Positions 25,868 to 34,542 of a stretch of DNA of 64,000 nucleotides are shown here, piece by piece. The notes under the pieces are model-generated. The model saw only the letters and a list, made by a program, of their open reading frames with translations, was not told the DNA's origin and searched no databases. The DNA lies in NCBI RefSeq assembly GCF_001307105.1, contig NZ_LGYN01000023.1:1-64000 (forward strand), given 5' to 3'. Position numbers and translations under genes: made by a program. The first letter of the stretch is position 1, and the number at the start of each line of letters is the position of its first letter. The DNA comes from Bacillus australimaris (GTDB lineage Bacteria; Bacillota; Bacilli; Bacillales; Bacillaceae).

Positions 25868-26680
25868 ATTTCTAAAAAAAGACGGTTTTGGATCCCAGCC
25901 CTTTTCTCAGTTGCAGTATTACTTCTGTCTTCGTGCGGTTCAAATGAAACAAATGGGAACGGAGATAAACGTAATTCTACAGCGAAAGGGTCGCCAATTT
26001 TGGAGGATGGAAAATTTATTTTTGCAGCATCAGGTGAATTTCATCCATTTAGTTATATGGATGGAAATCAGATGTCCGGCTTTGATATCGACGTAGGCAA
26101 TGCGATTAGTGACAAACTAGGCCTCGAACCTATACAGAAAAAATATAAATTCGCAGGCATCGTCGAAGGCCTGAAAGCAGGTAAATTTGATGCAGCAGTT
26201 GCAAGCCATACCATCAATGAGGAACGAAAAAAACACGTCCTTTTTTCTAAGCCCTATTACTACTCCGGTCCGCAAATTTTCACAAGACCAGGAGCAGACA
26301 TTCAACATGCTGATGACTTAAAAGACAAAGAAATTGCTGTATCAAAAGGATCGTCCTACGCTGATATCGCAAAGGAACATAGCGGGCAAGAACCAAAATA
26401 TTACGATAGTGATGTCGTCGCTTTAGAAGCACTAGCCAATGGGAAACACGATGCAGTCGTGACAGATTTCGCCACAGGCGCAGAAGCCATGAAGAAAAAA
26501 TTAAAAATCGAAGCGCAGGAAAGACTTGGACAAAGTGAGCAGGCAATCGCTGTATCAAAAGATAATGAACAACTCATAAAAGAGATCAACGACGCCATTG
26601 ATGCACTGAGAAAAGACGGAACATTAAAACAAATGAGTGAAAAGTACTTTAACGAAGACATCACTGTCAAACAAGATTAA
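25868..26680 (+). CDS. polar amino-acid ABC transporter, lipoprotein binding protein (AUU start)
   Basis: Extracytoplasmic solute-binding lipoprotein of 270 residues. The reading frame runs upstream of the first canonical start through a lipoprotein signal peptide (KKRRFWIPALFSVAVLLLSSC, lipobox LSSC, mature Cys at residue 23). GGAGGAG sits 6 nt before the AUU at 25868, and no in-frame ATG, GTG or TTG exists between the ribosome binding site and the signal peptide, so initiation at AUU is inferred. The mature part is a family 3 SBP (DGKFIFAASGEFHPFSY, later KFAGIVEGLKAGKFD). Polar amino acid specific; exact substrate unknown. An open hairpin separates it from the permease. Confidence 0.85.
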   Translation: MSKKRRFWIPALFSVAVLLLSSCGSNETNGNGDKRNSTAKGSPILEDGKFIFAASGEFHPFSYMDGNQMSGFDIDVGNAISDKLGLEPIQKKYKFAGIVEGLKAGKFDAAVASHTINEERKKHVLFSKPYYYSGPQIFTRPGADIQHADDLKDKEIAVSKGSSYADIAKEHSGQEPKYYDSDVVALEALANGKHDAVVTDFATGAEAMKKKLKIEAQERLGQSEQAIAVSKDNEQLIKEINDAIDALRKDGTLKQMSEKYFNEDITVKQD

Positions 26681-26690
26681 AACCACGATT

Positions 26691-26716
26691 GTGCGCCCTT
26701 TTCATAGGCGCACTTT
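26691..26716 (+). terminator. hairpin between binding protein and permease genes
   Basis: GTGCGCC (26691-26697) pairs with GGCGCAC (26707-26713), followed by a short TTTC run. Likely partial terminator or 3' stabiliser that gives more binding protein than permease. Confidence 0.6.
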
Positions 26717-26737
26717 CTTCAAATGGAGATGATTGAT

Positions 26738-27400
26738 TTGCCTACCCTGTCACACTTTTTTCAGACACTGATTGATTCTAGAGGCGTTTTCATAGAAGGG
26801 ATGCTGCTCACTTTACAGCTGACCGTCATCAGCATCTTCATCGGTATGTTCATCGGGCTCTTCTTTGCTTTACTGAAAATTTCCCACGTTGCCGTTTTTG
26901 GTTATATCGCCAATGGTTATATCTTTCTTGTACGTGGAACACCACTTATTGTTCAAATTTTCATCCTCTATTTCGGACTCACGGAATTAAATATACCGGA
27001 CTTCTGGGCTGCCTCCATTGCACTCGCCTTTCATAACGGCGCCTATATAGCTGAAATATTCAGAGGCGCTATCCAATCCATCGATCAGGGACAAAAAGAG
27101 GCAGGACGCTCTCTTGGCATGGGACGCTTTTTAACCATGAGGCGGATCATTTTCCCGCAAGCGATGCGGCGCGCCCTCCCCCCTCTTGGCAACCAGTTCA
27201 TTATCGGCTTAAAAGACTCATCACTCGCCGCCTTCATCAGCGTCAACGAACTATTTAACGTCGCCACCACTCAAGGCTCTAACAGCTTTGACAATATGAC
27301 GTATTTACTTGTTGTAGCCGTCTATTACCTAGTTCTTGTCCTGCTGTTAACATTTGCTGTTCAAACCTTTGAGAAAAAACTATCAGCCAGTGACCAATAG
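26738..27400 (+). CDS. polar amino-acid ABC transporter, permease
   Basis: HisM/GlnP-type inner-membrane permease of about 220 residues with five membrane helices and the EAA loop [22 protein letters not shown]. It forms a homodimer that docks the ATPase coded downstream. The TTG at 26738 is preferred because GGAG precedes it by 8 nt; the ATGs at 26723 and 26729 overlap that site. Middle gene of binding protein-permease-ATPase. Confidence 0.88.
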   Translation: MPTLSHFFQTLIDSRGVFIEGMLLTLQLTVISIFIGMFIGLFFALLKISHVAVFGYIANGYIFLVRGTPLIVQIFILYFGLTELNIPDFWAASIALAFHNGAYIAEIFRGAIQSIDQGQKEAGRSLGMGRFLTMRRIIFPQAMRRALPPLGNQFIIGLKDSSLAAFISVNELFNVATTQGSNSFDNMTYLLVVAVYYLVLVLLLTFAVQTFEKKLSASDQ

Positions 27401-27410
27401 GAGGAGAAGC

Positions 27411-28151
27411 ATGACAGAATCTAAGGAAATCATTCGTGTTGAAAAACTCAATAAACACTTCGGAGAGCTGCATGTTTTAAAGGATATCGATCTCACCGTT
27501 TATGAAAATGATGTCGTTGTCTTGATTGGGGCAAGCGGCTCTGGGAAAAGCACTTTGCTCCGCTGTATGAATTTTTTAGAAATAAAGACTGATGGAGAAA
27601 TAGCCATTGAAGGCATTCCAGTTCATCCAAAGCGTGATCAATTAAACAAAATGAGACAAAAAATAGGAATGGTGTTTCAGCATTTTAATCTCTTCCCGCA
27701 CAAAACCGTGCTTGAAAATATCATTGAAGCACCTGTCATGGTGAAAAAAACAAAAAAAGCACATGCCATCGCTGAAGCCAGCACTTTGTTAGAAAAAGTT
27801 GGACTTGCGGATAAAGCCTACGTGTATCCTTCTAAACTATCAGGCGGCCAAAAACAGCGTGTGGCCATTGCGAGAGCCCTCGCCATGAAGCCTGATGTCA
27901 TGTTATTTGACGAACCTACGTCTGCCCTCGATCCAGAGCTTGTAGGAGAGGTGCTGCAAACGATGAAAAGTCTCGCAAAAGAAGGCATGACTATGGTCAT
28001 TGTCACACATGAAATGGGCTTTGCGAAAGAAGTCGCCGATCGTGTCGTCTATATGCATGAAGGCCGCATCGTCGAAGAAGGCGTCCCATCGGAATTGTTT
28101 GATTCTCCTCAAGAGGAACGAACAAAACTCTTTCTCAGCTCCATTTTATAG
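27411..28151 (+). CDS. polar amino-acid ABC transporter, ATP-binding protein
   Basis: ATPase of 246 residues with Walker [10 protein letters not shown], signature [15 protein letters not shown], Walker [14 protein letters not shown] and H-loop TH. It belongs to the GlnQ/HisP/TcyC family that energises polar amino-acid uptake. Start ATG at 27411 with GGAGGAG upstream, 11 bp after the permease stop. No clear terminator follows before the nrgA promoter region. Confidence 0.9.
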   Translation: MTESKEIIRVEKLNKHFGELHVLKDIDLTVYENDVVVLIGASGSGKSTLLRCMNFLEIKTDGEIAIEGIPVHPKRDQLNKMRQKIGMVFQHFNLFPHKTVLENIIEAPVMVKKTKKAHAIAEASTLLEKVGLADKAYVYPSKLSGGQKQRVAIARALAMKPDVMLFDEPTSALDPELVGEVLQTMKSLAKEGMTMVIVTHEMGFAKEVADRVVYMHEGRIVEEGVPSELFDSPQEERTKLFLSSIL

Positions 28152-28244
28152 GTCAAACGCCCTTTGTTTTTAGTGTTTAGCTTACGTTTTTGCTCATTTT
28201 TTACGAACTTTTCATCCATTTATATTGAACTTAACCAAAAACCA

Positions 28245-28261
28245 TGTCAGATAAACTTACA
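28245..28261 (+). promoter_or_regulatory. TnrA box of nrgA-nrgB
   Basis: TGTCAGATAAACTTACA fits the TnrA consensus TGTNANAWWWTNTNACA at all but one position. Its centre is about 49 bp upstream of the start predicted from the TATAAT at 28290-28295, the normal place for TnrA activation under nitrogen limitation. Confidence 0.88.
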
Positions 28262-28343
28262 TGTATATGTTATATATGACTTTTCTCTCTATAATGAAGA
28301 ATTAAGAAATCAATTAATTCTGAATGATTCGGGGGAATGCAGC

Positions 28344-29552
28344 ATGCAAATGGGTGATACAGTATTTATGTTCTTCTGCACACTACTCGTGTGGTTAATG
28401 ACACCGGGTTTAGCCTTATTCTACGGAGGACTCGTGAGAAGTAAAAACGTGTTGAGCACGACCATGCACAGTTTAACATCACTAGCGATCGTTTCAATCG
28501 TATGGATCGTGTTCGGCTATTCCTTGGCTTTTGCGCCAGGAAATGCATGGATTGGTGGATTAGACTGGATTGGACTAAAAGGCGTGGGCTTTGAGCCTGG
28601 TTCCTATAGTGATACCATTCCACATTCATTGTTCATGATGTTCCAAATGACCTTTGCCGTCTTAACAACAGCCATCATCTCAGGAGCCTTTGCTGAACGG
28701 ATTCGCTACTCAGCAGTTGTCGTATTTACACTCCTTTGGGTCACATTTGTATACGCTCCAGTCGCACACTGGGTATGGGGCGGCGGTTGGATTGGCGAGA
28801 TGGGTGCGCTTGACTTCGCAGGCGGAAACGTGGTTCACATCTCATCCGGTGTTGCTGGTCTCGTCGTTGCGATTGTGCTCGGCAAGCGTAAAGAAGCAGC
28901 AAGCTCTTCTCCACATAACTTGATCTACACTCTTCTTGGCGGAGCCGTCATCTGGTTTGGCTGGTTTGGTTTTAACGTGGGAAGTGCTCTTACATTAGAC
29001 AGTGTGGCCATGTTTGCCTTTATCAACACCAATACAGCTGCTGCTGCAGGAATCATCGGCTGGCTGTTAGTAGAGTGGATGATCAACAAAAAACCGACAA
29101 TGCTCGGCGCAATTTCTGGAGCCATCGCAGGTCTTGTCGCCATTACACCAGCCGCAGGCTTTGTCACACCGTTTGCTTCTATTATAATAGGATTCATAGG
29201 CGGGATCGTCTGTTTCTGGGGAGTCTTTTCACTCAAAGCCAAATTTGGCTATGATGATGCACTAGACGCATTCGGCCTTCACGGAATTGGCGGGACTTGG
29301 GGCGGAATTGCAACAGGACTTTTCGCAACAACATCTGTCAATGACGGCGGAGCCAACGGCTTATTTTACGGAGATCCTAGCTTACTTTGGAAGCAAGTGG
29401 TCGCCATAGCTGCCACTTACGCTTTTGTTGCCGTTGTAACATACGTGATCATTAAAGTGGTCAATCTCTTCTTCAAAATTCGTGCAACCGAAGAAGAAGA
29501 ATCAGTGGGTCTTGATTTAACCATGCACGGCGAAAAAGCTTATCAAGATTAA
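28344..29552 (+). CDS. nrgA: ammonium transporter NrgA (AmtB family)
   Basis: A 402-residue trimeric ammonium channel with 11 membrane helices. Signature segments are DTVFMFFCTLLVWLMTPGLA, DFAGGNVVHISSG and the pore histidine-containing DAFGLHGIGGTWGG. It imports ammonium at low concentration and its C-terminus docks the PII protein NrgB. Start ATG at 28344 (MQMGDTVF) with GGGGGAA upstream; a longer in-frame reading from 28164 crosses the promoter. Operon with nrgB under TnrA. Confidence 0.97.
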   Translation: MQMGDTVFMFFCTLLVWLMTPGLALFYGGLVRSKNVLSTTMHSLTSLAIVSIVWIVFGYSLAFAPGNAWIGGLDWIGLKGVGFEPGSYSDTIPHSLFMMFQMTFAVLTTAIISGAFAERIRYSAVVVFTLLWVTFVYAPVAHWVWGGGWIGEMGALDFAGGNVVHISSGVAGLVVAIVLGKRKEAASSSPHNLIYTLLGGAVIWFGWFGFNVGSALTLDSVAMFAFINTNTAAAAGIIGWLLVEWMINKKPTMLGAISGAIAGLVAITPAAGFVTPFASIIIGFIGGIVCFWGVFSLKAKFGYDDALDAFGLHGIGGTWGGIATGLFATTSVNDGGANGLFYGDPSLLWKQVVAIAATYAFVAVVTYVIIKVVNLFFKIRATEEEESVGLDLTMHGEKAYQD

Positions 29553-29570
29553 AGAAAAAGGGGTGTCTCT

Positions 29571-29918
29571 ATGAGCAAAATGTATAAAGTGGAGATTGTC
29601 ACACGTCCAGCTAATTTTGAAACATTAAAGGTAGAGCTTGGAAAGATTGGTGTCACCTCGATTACCTTTTCTAATGTACACGGCTGCGGCTTACAAAAGG
29701 GACATACAGAGCTATACCGCGGGGTCAAAAAGGAAAGCAACGTGTACGAACGATTAAAGATTGAAATCGTCCTAAGCAAAGTACCTGTCGAACAGGTCGT
29801 GGAAACAGCTCAAAAGGTACTACGTACAGGCGAACCAGGGGATGGGAAAATTTTTATATATGAAATAGAGAATACAATCAACATTCGGACAGGTGAAGAA
29901 GGACCTGCCGCCCTATAG
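29571..29918 (+). CDS. nrgB: nitrogen regulatory PII-like protein NrgB (GlnK)
   Basis: PII family signal protein of 115 residues. It binds NrgA and, in B. subtilis, TnrA, reporting nitrogen status. The T-loop region GCGLQKGHTELYRG is present with Tyr49, and the B-loop RTGEPGDGKIFIYEIE is near the C-terminus. Start ATG at 29571 with an AAAAGGGG upstream, 18 bp after the nrgA stop. Followed by a strong terminator. Confidence 0.96.
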   Translation: MSKMYKVEIVTRPANFETLKVELGKIGVTSITFSNVHGCGLQKGHTELYRGVKKESNVYERLKIEIVLSKVPVEQVVETAQKVLRTGEPGDGKIFIYEIENTINIRTGEEGPAAL

Positions 29919-29921
29919 TTC

Positions 29922-29952
29922 ATCCTCCGCCAAGTGGCGGAGGATCTTTTTA
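29922..29952 (+). terminator. nrgAB terminator
   Basis: ATCCTCCGCC (29922-29931) pairs with GGCGGAGGAT (29936-29945) with a 4-nt loop and CTTTTTA after it. Confidence 0.93.
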
Positions 29953-29957
29953 AGCAG

Positions 29958-29990
29958 AAAAAAACCTCTGCATATTCACATACACAGAGG
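29958..29990 (-). terminator. spoIIQ terminator
   Basis: On the minus strand an 11-bp stem with two G-U pairs (CCTCTG.../...CAGAGG, 29965-29990) and a T-run of seven (29964-29958). Confidence 0.85.
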
Positions 29991-30003
29991 ATCTTGTCAG
30001 ACA

Positions 30004-30900
30004 TTAAGATTGTTTGGTTTCTTCTAACTGGCTGCTGTCTTTAGAGGAATCAGAAGATTTTTCTTGATCAGAGGATTTCCCCTTCTCATCAGACTTTTCT
30101 TCAGATTTTTCTCCAGCAGGCTCCTTGGCCTTATCTTCAGCAGCAGGTTCCTTCGTTTTTTCATCAGCCTTAGGCTGAGCAGGTTCTTTTGCTTGTTCCG
30201 TTACTTCTTGCGCTGCTTTTTCAATCGTAGAAACAGGCTTGTCAATGAAGCTAAGTGGATTAAGCGCTAAACCTTCCATACGAATTTCAAAATGCACATG
30301 GTTGCCGCTTTCAGCACCATAAAGATTTTTCCCAGAAGCACCAATGACATCATTCTGCTTCACTTCATCGCCTTCTTTGACACTCACTTGTGACAACGAT
30401 TGATAAACAGTCGATAGTCCACCTTCATGTTCAATTTCAACGACGTGACCGAGAACTGGATCTTTTTTCGCTTGAACCACTGTTCCACTAAGAGCAGCTG
30501 TGACATCAAACACTTTGCCATCTTTATCTGCAAGATCAATACCTTTGCTCAAGGTATAGGTGTTATTATAGTTTACAAGTGCTGCTTCTTTTTCTTTTTG
30601 ATCAGCATCTGCTTCATAGAACTTTTTCACGACAGAAACATTCTCAGAATTCTGGACCGGCATTGCAACATTTTCAATTGGCTTTCCAACTTCAACGGCA
30701 TCATCACGCTGTTCTTGCCCTGTTTGATTTCCATCAGATAGTTGGTCTTTCACATCTTTTGATACAGCTTGATACCAAAGAACGGCTGTTAACACGACCG
30801 CTGCGCTGACCAAGTAAATAGCAGGGAATACCCAGCGCTTACGGAAAAATTGCTGAACTTTTGTGATTTTGGAAGTACGTTTCTTTTCTTCCTCTCTCAT
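30004..30900 (-). CDS. spoIIQ: forespore membrane protein SpoIIQ
   Basis: A 298-residue single-pass membrane protein made in the forespore. It pairs with SpoIIIAH of the mother cell across the intermembrane space to form the feeding-tube channel and to help engulfment. Membrane segment at about residues 23-43 (WVFPAIYLVSAAVVLTAVLW); degenerate LytM/M23 domain at about 115-225 with HVHFEIRM. The first zinc-ligand position is Ser (LSKGID in place of HxGxD), so it is an inactive peptidase-like fold, as in other SpoIIQ. The C-terminal tail is long, acidic and repetitive (EAxPAxKKSDE type). SigF promoter upstream. Confidence 0.95.
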   Translation of the reverse strand: MREEEKKRTSKITKVQQFFRKRWVFPAIYLVSAAVVLTAVLWYQAVSKDVKDQLSDGNQTGQEQRDDAVEVGKPIENVAMPVQNSENVSVVKKFYEADADQKEKEAALVNYNNTYTLSKGIDLADKDGKVFDVTAALSGTVVQAKKDPVLGHVVEIEHEGGLSTVYQSLSQVSVKEGDEVKQNDVIGASGKNLYGAESGNHVHFEIRMEGLALNPLSFIDKPVSTIEKAAQEVTEQAKEPAQPKADEKTKEPAAEDKAKEPAGEKSEEKSDEKGKSSDQEKSSDSSKDSSQLEETKQS

Positions 30901-30918
30901 TTTTCATCACCTCAGCAA

Positions 30919-30948
30919 CATTCTGAACACTTTTCAAAAAATATATAC
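30919..30948 (-). promoter_or_regulatory. SigF promoter of spoIIQ
   Basis: On the minus strand: GTATA (30948-30944), 15 bp, GTTCAGAATG (30928-30919). It fits the SigF form GYATA-N15-16-GGNNANANTR with one mismatch. Confidence 0.75.
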
Positions 30949-31030
30949 ACATGAAATTATTTTTCTTTTTATTTTGCGCAATCGCATCAATAATATGTAT
31001 GATAAATGAAAAAAGATGGGGGACTTAATT

Positions 31031-31525
31031 GTGAAAACTTTCAACCGTGTAGCAACAGAAGATGACCTCAAAGCGATCGTTGATATCTACAATTCAACCA
31101 TTGCTTCAAGAGAAGTGACCGCTGATACAGAACCAGTTTCTGTCGAAGACCGCCGGCAATGGTTTTTGAACCATTCAGAGAAAAGACCTCTCTATGTGAA
31201 AACAGATGAGGATGGACATATTTACGGCTGGCTCAGCTTTGAAACGTTTTACGGAAGACCTGCATACAACGGAACCGTTGAAATGAGTATTTATTTGAAC
31301 CAAGATGATCGAGGAAAAGGCTTAGGATCACTTTTCTTACAAGAAGCCATTGAGCTGGCACCCTCATTAGGCATTCGAACATTACTTGCCTTTATTTTCG
31401 GGCACAACGAAGCAAGCATTCGACTATTTAAAAAGCATGGCTTTGAGACATGGGGTCACCTGCCTCGCATCGCAGAAATGGACGGCAGCAGGTACGATTT
31501 AGATATTCTAGGAAAAGAATTATAA
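31031..31525 (+). CDS. ywnH: GNAT N-acetyltransferase YwnH (phosphinothricin type)
   Basis: A 164-residue GNAT-family acetyltransferase of the PAT/Bar group. The acetyl-CoA signature is YLNQDDRGKGLGSLF and the later HNEASIRLFKKHGFE. The family acetylates phosphinothricin or methionine sulfoximine-like amines; natural substrate not known. The start is GTG at 31031, 7 nt after GGGGGAC; the ATG at 31016 lies on that site. Followed by a bidirectional terminator and convergent with the redox cluster. Confidence 0.88.
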   Translation: MKTFNRVATEDDLKAIVDIYNSTIASREVTADTEPVSVEDRRQWFLNHSEKRPLYVKTDEDGHIYGWLSFETFYGRPAYNGTVEMSIYLNQDDRGKGLGSLFLQEAIELAPSLGIRTLLAFIFGHNEASIRLFKKHGFETWGHLPRIAEMDGSRYDLDILGKEL

Positions 31526-31529
31526 AACG

Positions 31530-31559
31530 AGCGTCTCTTCGGCAAAGAGACGCTTTTTT
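31530..31559. terminator. bidirectional terminator ywnH / thioredoxin cluster
   Basis: AGCGTCTCTT (31530-31539) pairs with AAGAGACGCT (31545-31554), 5-nt loop, T-run after. The converging mauD-like gene stops at 31558. Confidence 0.9.
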
Positions 31560-32088
31560 ATGAAGCATGTAACAGTTGTTCAAACTGTTTCGCATTTTGA
31601 AGAGACTTTCTTTGCAGAATGATCCCTTGCTCATCAATAAGAATTGCTTGCGGAACAACAGTTACACCATACAGCTCCATGATTTGCGAAGAGCGAGTAT
31701 ACACAGCCTGGGACGGCAGCAACTCAAGGAGTGGCGTATCATCCGCTTGTTCGTCTCCATTGATAAAAATGAATCGAGTATCATTGTTAGAGATTTGCTG
31801 CTGCATTTCAGCCAATATGCTTTTGCACGTCATACAAGTAGTGTTCACAAATAACAGCATCACGGCGCTCCCGCTTTGAAAATATTCCTTTAAGATGACC
31901 TTATTCCCTAAATGAGTATAGCTTCGAAATAGCGGCGCCGGATCACCAACATCTGCTTCCTTTAATTCAATCCCATCAAGGGTTTTAATTTTATTCATAA
32001 ATTTCCCGATAAAACGGGCAAGCAAAAACACCACAGCCAGCTGAGCAATGACAATAAATAGTACAATAATTAATAGAATATCTGTCAT
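31558..32088 (-). CDS. MauD-like membrane-anchored thioredoxin (CMTC)
   Basis: A 176-residue protein with an N-terminal membrane anchor (about residues 3-25) and a TlpA/MauD-like thioredoxin domain (about 45-176). Active-site motif CMTC at Cys85 and Cys88; cis-Pro region VVPQAILID. MauD partners MauE in methylamine utilisation, helping form disulfides in the small subunit. Here no methylamine dehydrogenase is present; it is the third gene after an ABC exporter and a MauE-like gene (4-bp overlap with MauE, ATGA), so its substrate is more likely the exported peptide at 35528. Disulfide formation or reshuffling outside the membrane is inferred. Confidence 0.8.
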   Translation of the reverse strand: MTDILLIIVLFIVIAQLAVVFLLARFIGKFMNKIKTLDGIELKEADVGDPAPLFRSYTHLGNKVILKEYFQSGSAVMLLFVNTTCMTCKSILAEMQQQISNNDTRFIFINGDEQADDTPLLELLPSQAVYTRSSQIMELYGVTVVPQAILIDEQGIILQRKSLQNAKQFEQLLHAS

Positions 32089-32642
32089 TTCACTTGGTCT
32101 CCTTCTATAAATGATTCAAATTGATTGATCCACTTTCTTTTGAACAACATGACCTCTTGACCCACAGCTATAATGAAACAGACAGCCACAGCAATTAGCA
32201 AACAAATGACATTCATTTGCCATGGAATGCTTTCTACATAGGGGTGTACATAAAACAATCCGCTCACAAAAGCCAGCATCAACACATTACGAATTACAAT
32301 CCCCCAGTGAAGGCGTTCATTTTCAAGCAACCCACCACAGCCGCATGAAATATCACGATGCCCTCTCAATAAATTGAACGCCACTGCTCCGGTATAGATA
32401 CATAAAAGTGCTGTGAGACCAATTGCAGGTACGAGAGACATATGCCATATGAACAAAAAAACAGTACAAACCAATTCAACGGTTAAAAACAAATAAAACA
32501 TTGGTGCTGTGAAAGAAGGAGGCAGCAGCCGGTAAGCATTCATCTGCTGTATATGCGCTGTTTGTTTTTTCACTTTATCAAGCCATGTACCCGCAAAAAT
32601 AATACCTAGTAAATAGACACCTATGAAATAAAAGACACTCAC
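32085..32642 (-). CDS. MauE/DoxX-like redox membrane protein
   Basis: A 185-residue protein with four to five membrane helices (about residues 5-20, 48-68, 72-92, 117-135, 145-168). The MauE hallmark CGCGG (Cys100, Cys102) sits after helix 3, in DISCGCGGLLENER. MauE proteins pass electrons in disulfide formation, a role played by BdbB/DsbB in other systems. The start GTG at 32642 lies directly after the ABC gene's stop (TAA-G-GTG) and follows AAAGGAG; an upstream ATG at 32708 would lie deep inside the ABC gene. Translationally coupled on both sides. Function inferred from family and operon. Confidence 0.78.
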   Translation of the reverse strand: MSVFYFIGVYLLGIIFAGTWLDKVKKQTAHIQQMNAYRLLPPSFTAPMFYLFLTVELVCTVFLFIWHMSLVPAIGLTALLCIYTGAVAFNLLRGHRDISCGCGGLLENERLHWGIVIRNVLMLAFVSGLFYVHPYVESIPWQMNVICLLIAVAVCFIIAVGQEVMLFKRKWINQFESFIEGDQVK

Positions 32643-32643
32643 C

Positions 32644-34443
32644 TTACGCCATCTCCTTTTGTTGAAATAATTGAGATTGTGCCTCGTAAAGCCTTTTGTA
32701 CTCTCCATTTAGCACCATCAGCTCATCATGGTTCCCCTCTTCAACAAAAGCACCGTCTTTCATTACAATAATACGGTCTGCTAAACGAGCTGCTCCCATT
32801 CGATGCGTGATAAACAAGACACCTTGATCCTGTGTGTGATCGAATAGCTTTCGAATGAGTGAAATCTCCGATATTGGATCAAGAGCAGAAGTAGGTTCAT
32901 CTAAAATGATAAAATCACTCTCTCTAAAAAAGGTTCTCGCCATCGCAAGCTTTTGCCATTGTCCTCCAGACAGTTCATGACCTTCTTCAAAAAATCGCCC
33001 AAGCTGTGCATCATACATTTCTTCCATTTGTTGAATTTTTTTCTCTATGCCTGCTTGCCGGGCAGCTGATATCATGCGCTCTTCCTCATCAATTTGATCA
33101 ATACAGCCAAACCCGATGTTTTCTTTCACAGTGAACTCGTACTTCATATAATCTTGAAAAAGAACCGCCATTCTCGCATGATAAGACTTTTTATGAATGG
33201 TAGACATGGACTCACCATTGACTTTTTGCGTATTCGGCTGATCTGGATTATATAAACCGGTCAAACATTTGATTAAGGTCGTTTTACCTGATCCGTTATC
33301 CCCCACCAATGCAATGCGTTCACCTTTATTCATATGAAAATGTATATGTTCTATGGCAGGCGTTTTCATATTTGGGTAAGTAAAAGAGAGATTATCAAGT
33401 GTAATGGATTGAATACGCTCAATCTTTCGAAGCGATGCCCCCTCTTCTGGATGCTCATGAATTTCTTCTTTTCTCTTTTGAAAAGCTCTCATTTCATCAA
33501 CATAAAGACTCGTTTCATATAAACTAGAACATTCCCTCGTTAAGTCCTGAAAACCACTTTGAATATTTTGCACTGCTTGCAGCACAGCAACAAACGTCCC
33601 GGCTGCTAATTTTTTTTGGAAAATAAGAAAGACAATAAAAAGACCGCAGCATATATAGGCAAATGTCATAAGCAATCCGCCCGCCATCTCCCAGCGAACT
33701 TGCCGCTTAAGCAGTTTATATTTTTCATCTGCACTTTTTACATAATGACCTTTCCACTTTTGAAGAAGATAATTCCCTATTCCATATAAACGAATTTCCT
33801 TCAATGAGTCTCGTTGTGCAACAAGATCGGACACATACATTTCTCTTCGGTCATTGGCAGTTAACATGCGGTTTAATTGATAACGTGCTCCTCCAAAGAA
33901 AAGCTCAATCCACAAGACAGGCAGGGTAAACATGATCAGAATGACCGCCAAGCCCCAATGGATACCGATCATATAAATGAGAAGTGATACAACAGTAATC
34001 AATGCGCTCATGATTGTAAAAATACTTCTAACCATACTCAGAACATGCTGATGACTGTTCATCACACGTTGACTTTCATTGTAAAAAGAAGGGTGTTCAA
34101 ACGTAATAAACGGCAGCCTGATTGCTTTTTGAAGCAATTCACCCTTCAAATGCAAACCAATTACATTTGTCGCTTTCTGCTGGCTAAGCTGAAGAATGAA
34201 TTGAAGCCCATATCCTAAAACCACAATGACCATTTGCAGACCGAATAACCACAAGACCTTTTGAATGTCTCCAGAAGAAGTCATAAATAAAATAATTTCA
34301 TTAATCAAGGTTTGAATGATCCAGACACTAGCTAAAGGCATAAAACCAACGATCACTTGGATCAACAAAGTTAAAAGAAGATAGGATCGACTCTTTTTCC
34401 AAGTATAGGAGATTGCATATAAACAATGGTTCACTGTACTCAT
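32644..34443 (-). CDS. ABC exporter of the redox/peptide cluster (no C39 domain)
   Basis: A 599-residue fused ABC exporter: six membrane helices (about residues 15-325) then an ATPase domain with Walker A GDNGSGKTT, signature LSGGQWQKLAMAR and Walker [14 protein letters not shown]. No N-terminal C39 peptidase domain is present, so it would not cleave a double-Gly leader as PCAT exporters do; this fits a peptide that lacks such a leader. The start ATG at 34443 follows AAGGTGG at 8 nt. First gene of a three-gene unit with MauE- and MauD-like proteins. Transport of the 64-residue peptide is an inference from the neighbourhood. Confidence 0.83.
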   Translation of the reverse strand: MSTVNHCLYAISYTWKKSRSYLLLTLLIQVIVGFMPLASVWIIQTLINEIILFMTSSGDIQKVLWLFGLQMVIVVLGYGLQFILQLSQQKATNVIGLHLKGELLQKAIRLPFITFEHPSFYNESQRVMNSHQHVLSMVRSIFTIMSALITVVSLLIYMIGIHWGLAVILIMFTLPVLWIELFFGGARYQLNRMLTANDRREMYVSDLVAQRDSLKEIRLYGIGNYLLQKWKGHYVKSADEKYKLLKRQVRWEMAGGLLMTFAYICCGLFIVFLIFQKKLAAGTFVAVLQAVQNIQSGFQDLTRECSSLYETSLYVDEMRAFQKRKEEIHEHPEEGASLRKIERIQSITLDNLSFTYPNMKTPAIEHIHFHMNKGERIALVGDNGSGKTTLIKCLTGLYNPDQPNTQKVNGESMSTIHKKSYHARMAVLFQDYMKYEFTVKENIGFGCIDQIDEEERMISAARQAGIEKKIQQMEEMYDAQLGRFFEEGHELSGGQWQKLAMARTFFRESDFIILDEPTSALDPISEISLIRKLFDHTQDQGVLFITHRMGAARLADRIIVMKDGAFVEEGNHDELMVLNGEYKRLYEAQSQLFQQKEMA

Positions 34444-34474
34444 CAAACGCTCCACCTTACACCATTTAGTATAA

Positions 34475-34503
34475 TTGACATATTTTTGATATTTATATTA
34501 TGA
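34475..34503 (+). promoter_or_regulatory. promoter of the CPHC thioredoxin gene
   Basis: TTGACA (34475-34480) with a 17-bp spacer to TTATGA, or 15 bp to TATTAT (34496-34501). It lies in the short divergent region between the ABC gene and the CPHC gene. A TATACT on the opposite strand at about 34469 may serve the ABC gene. Confidence 0.5.
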
Positions 34504-34542
34504 TAGCTTTGCGTAAACTTCACTCTGAGAGGACGATATACG

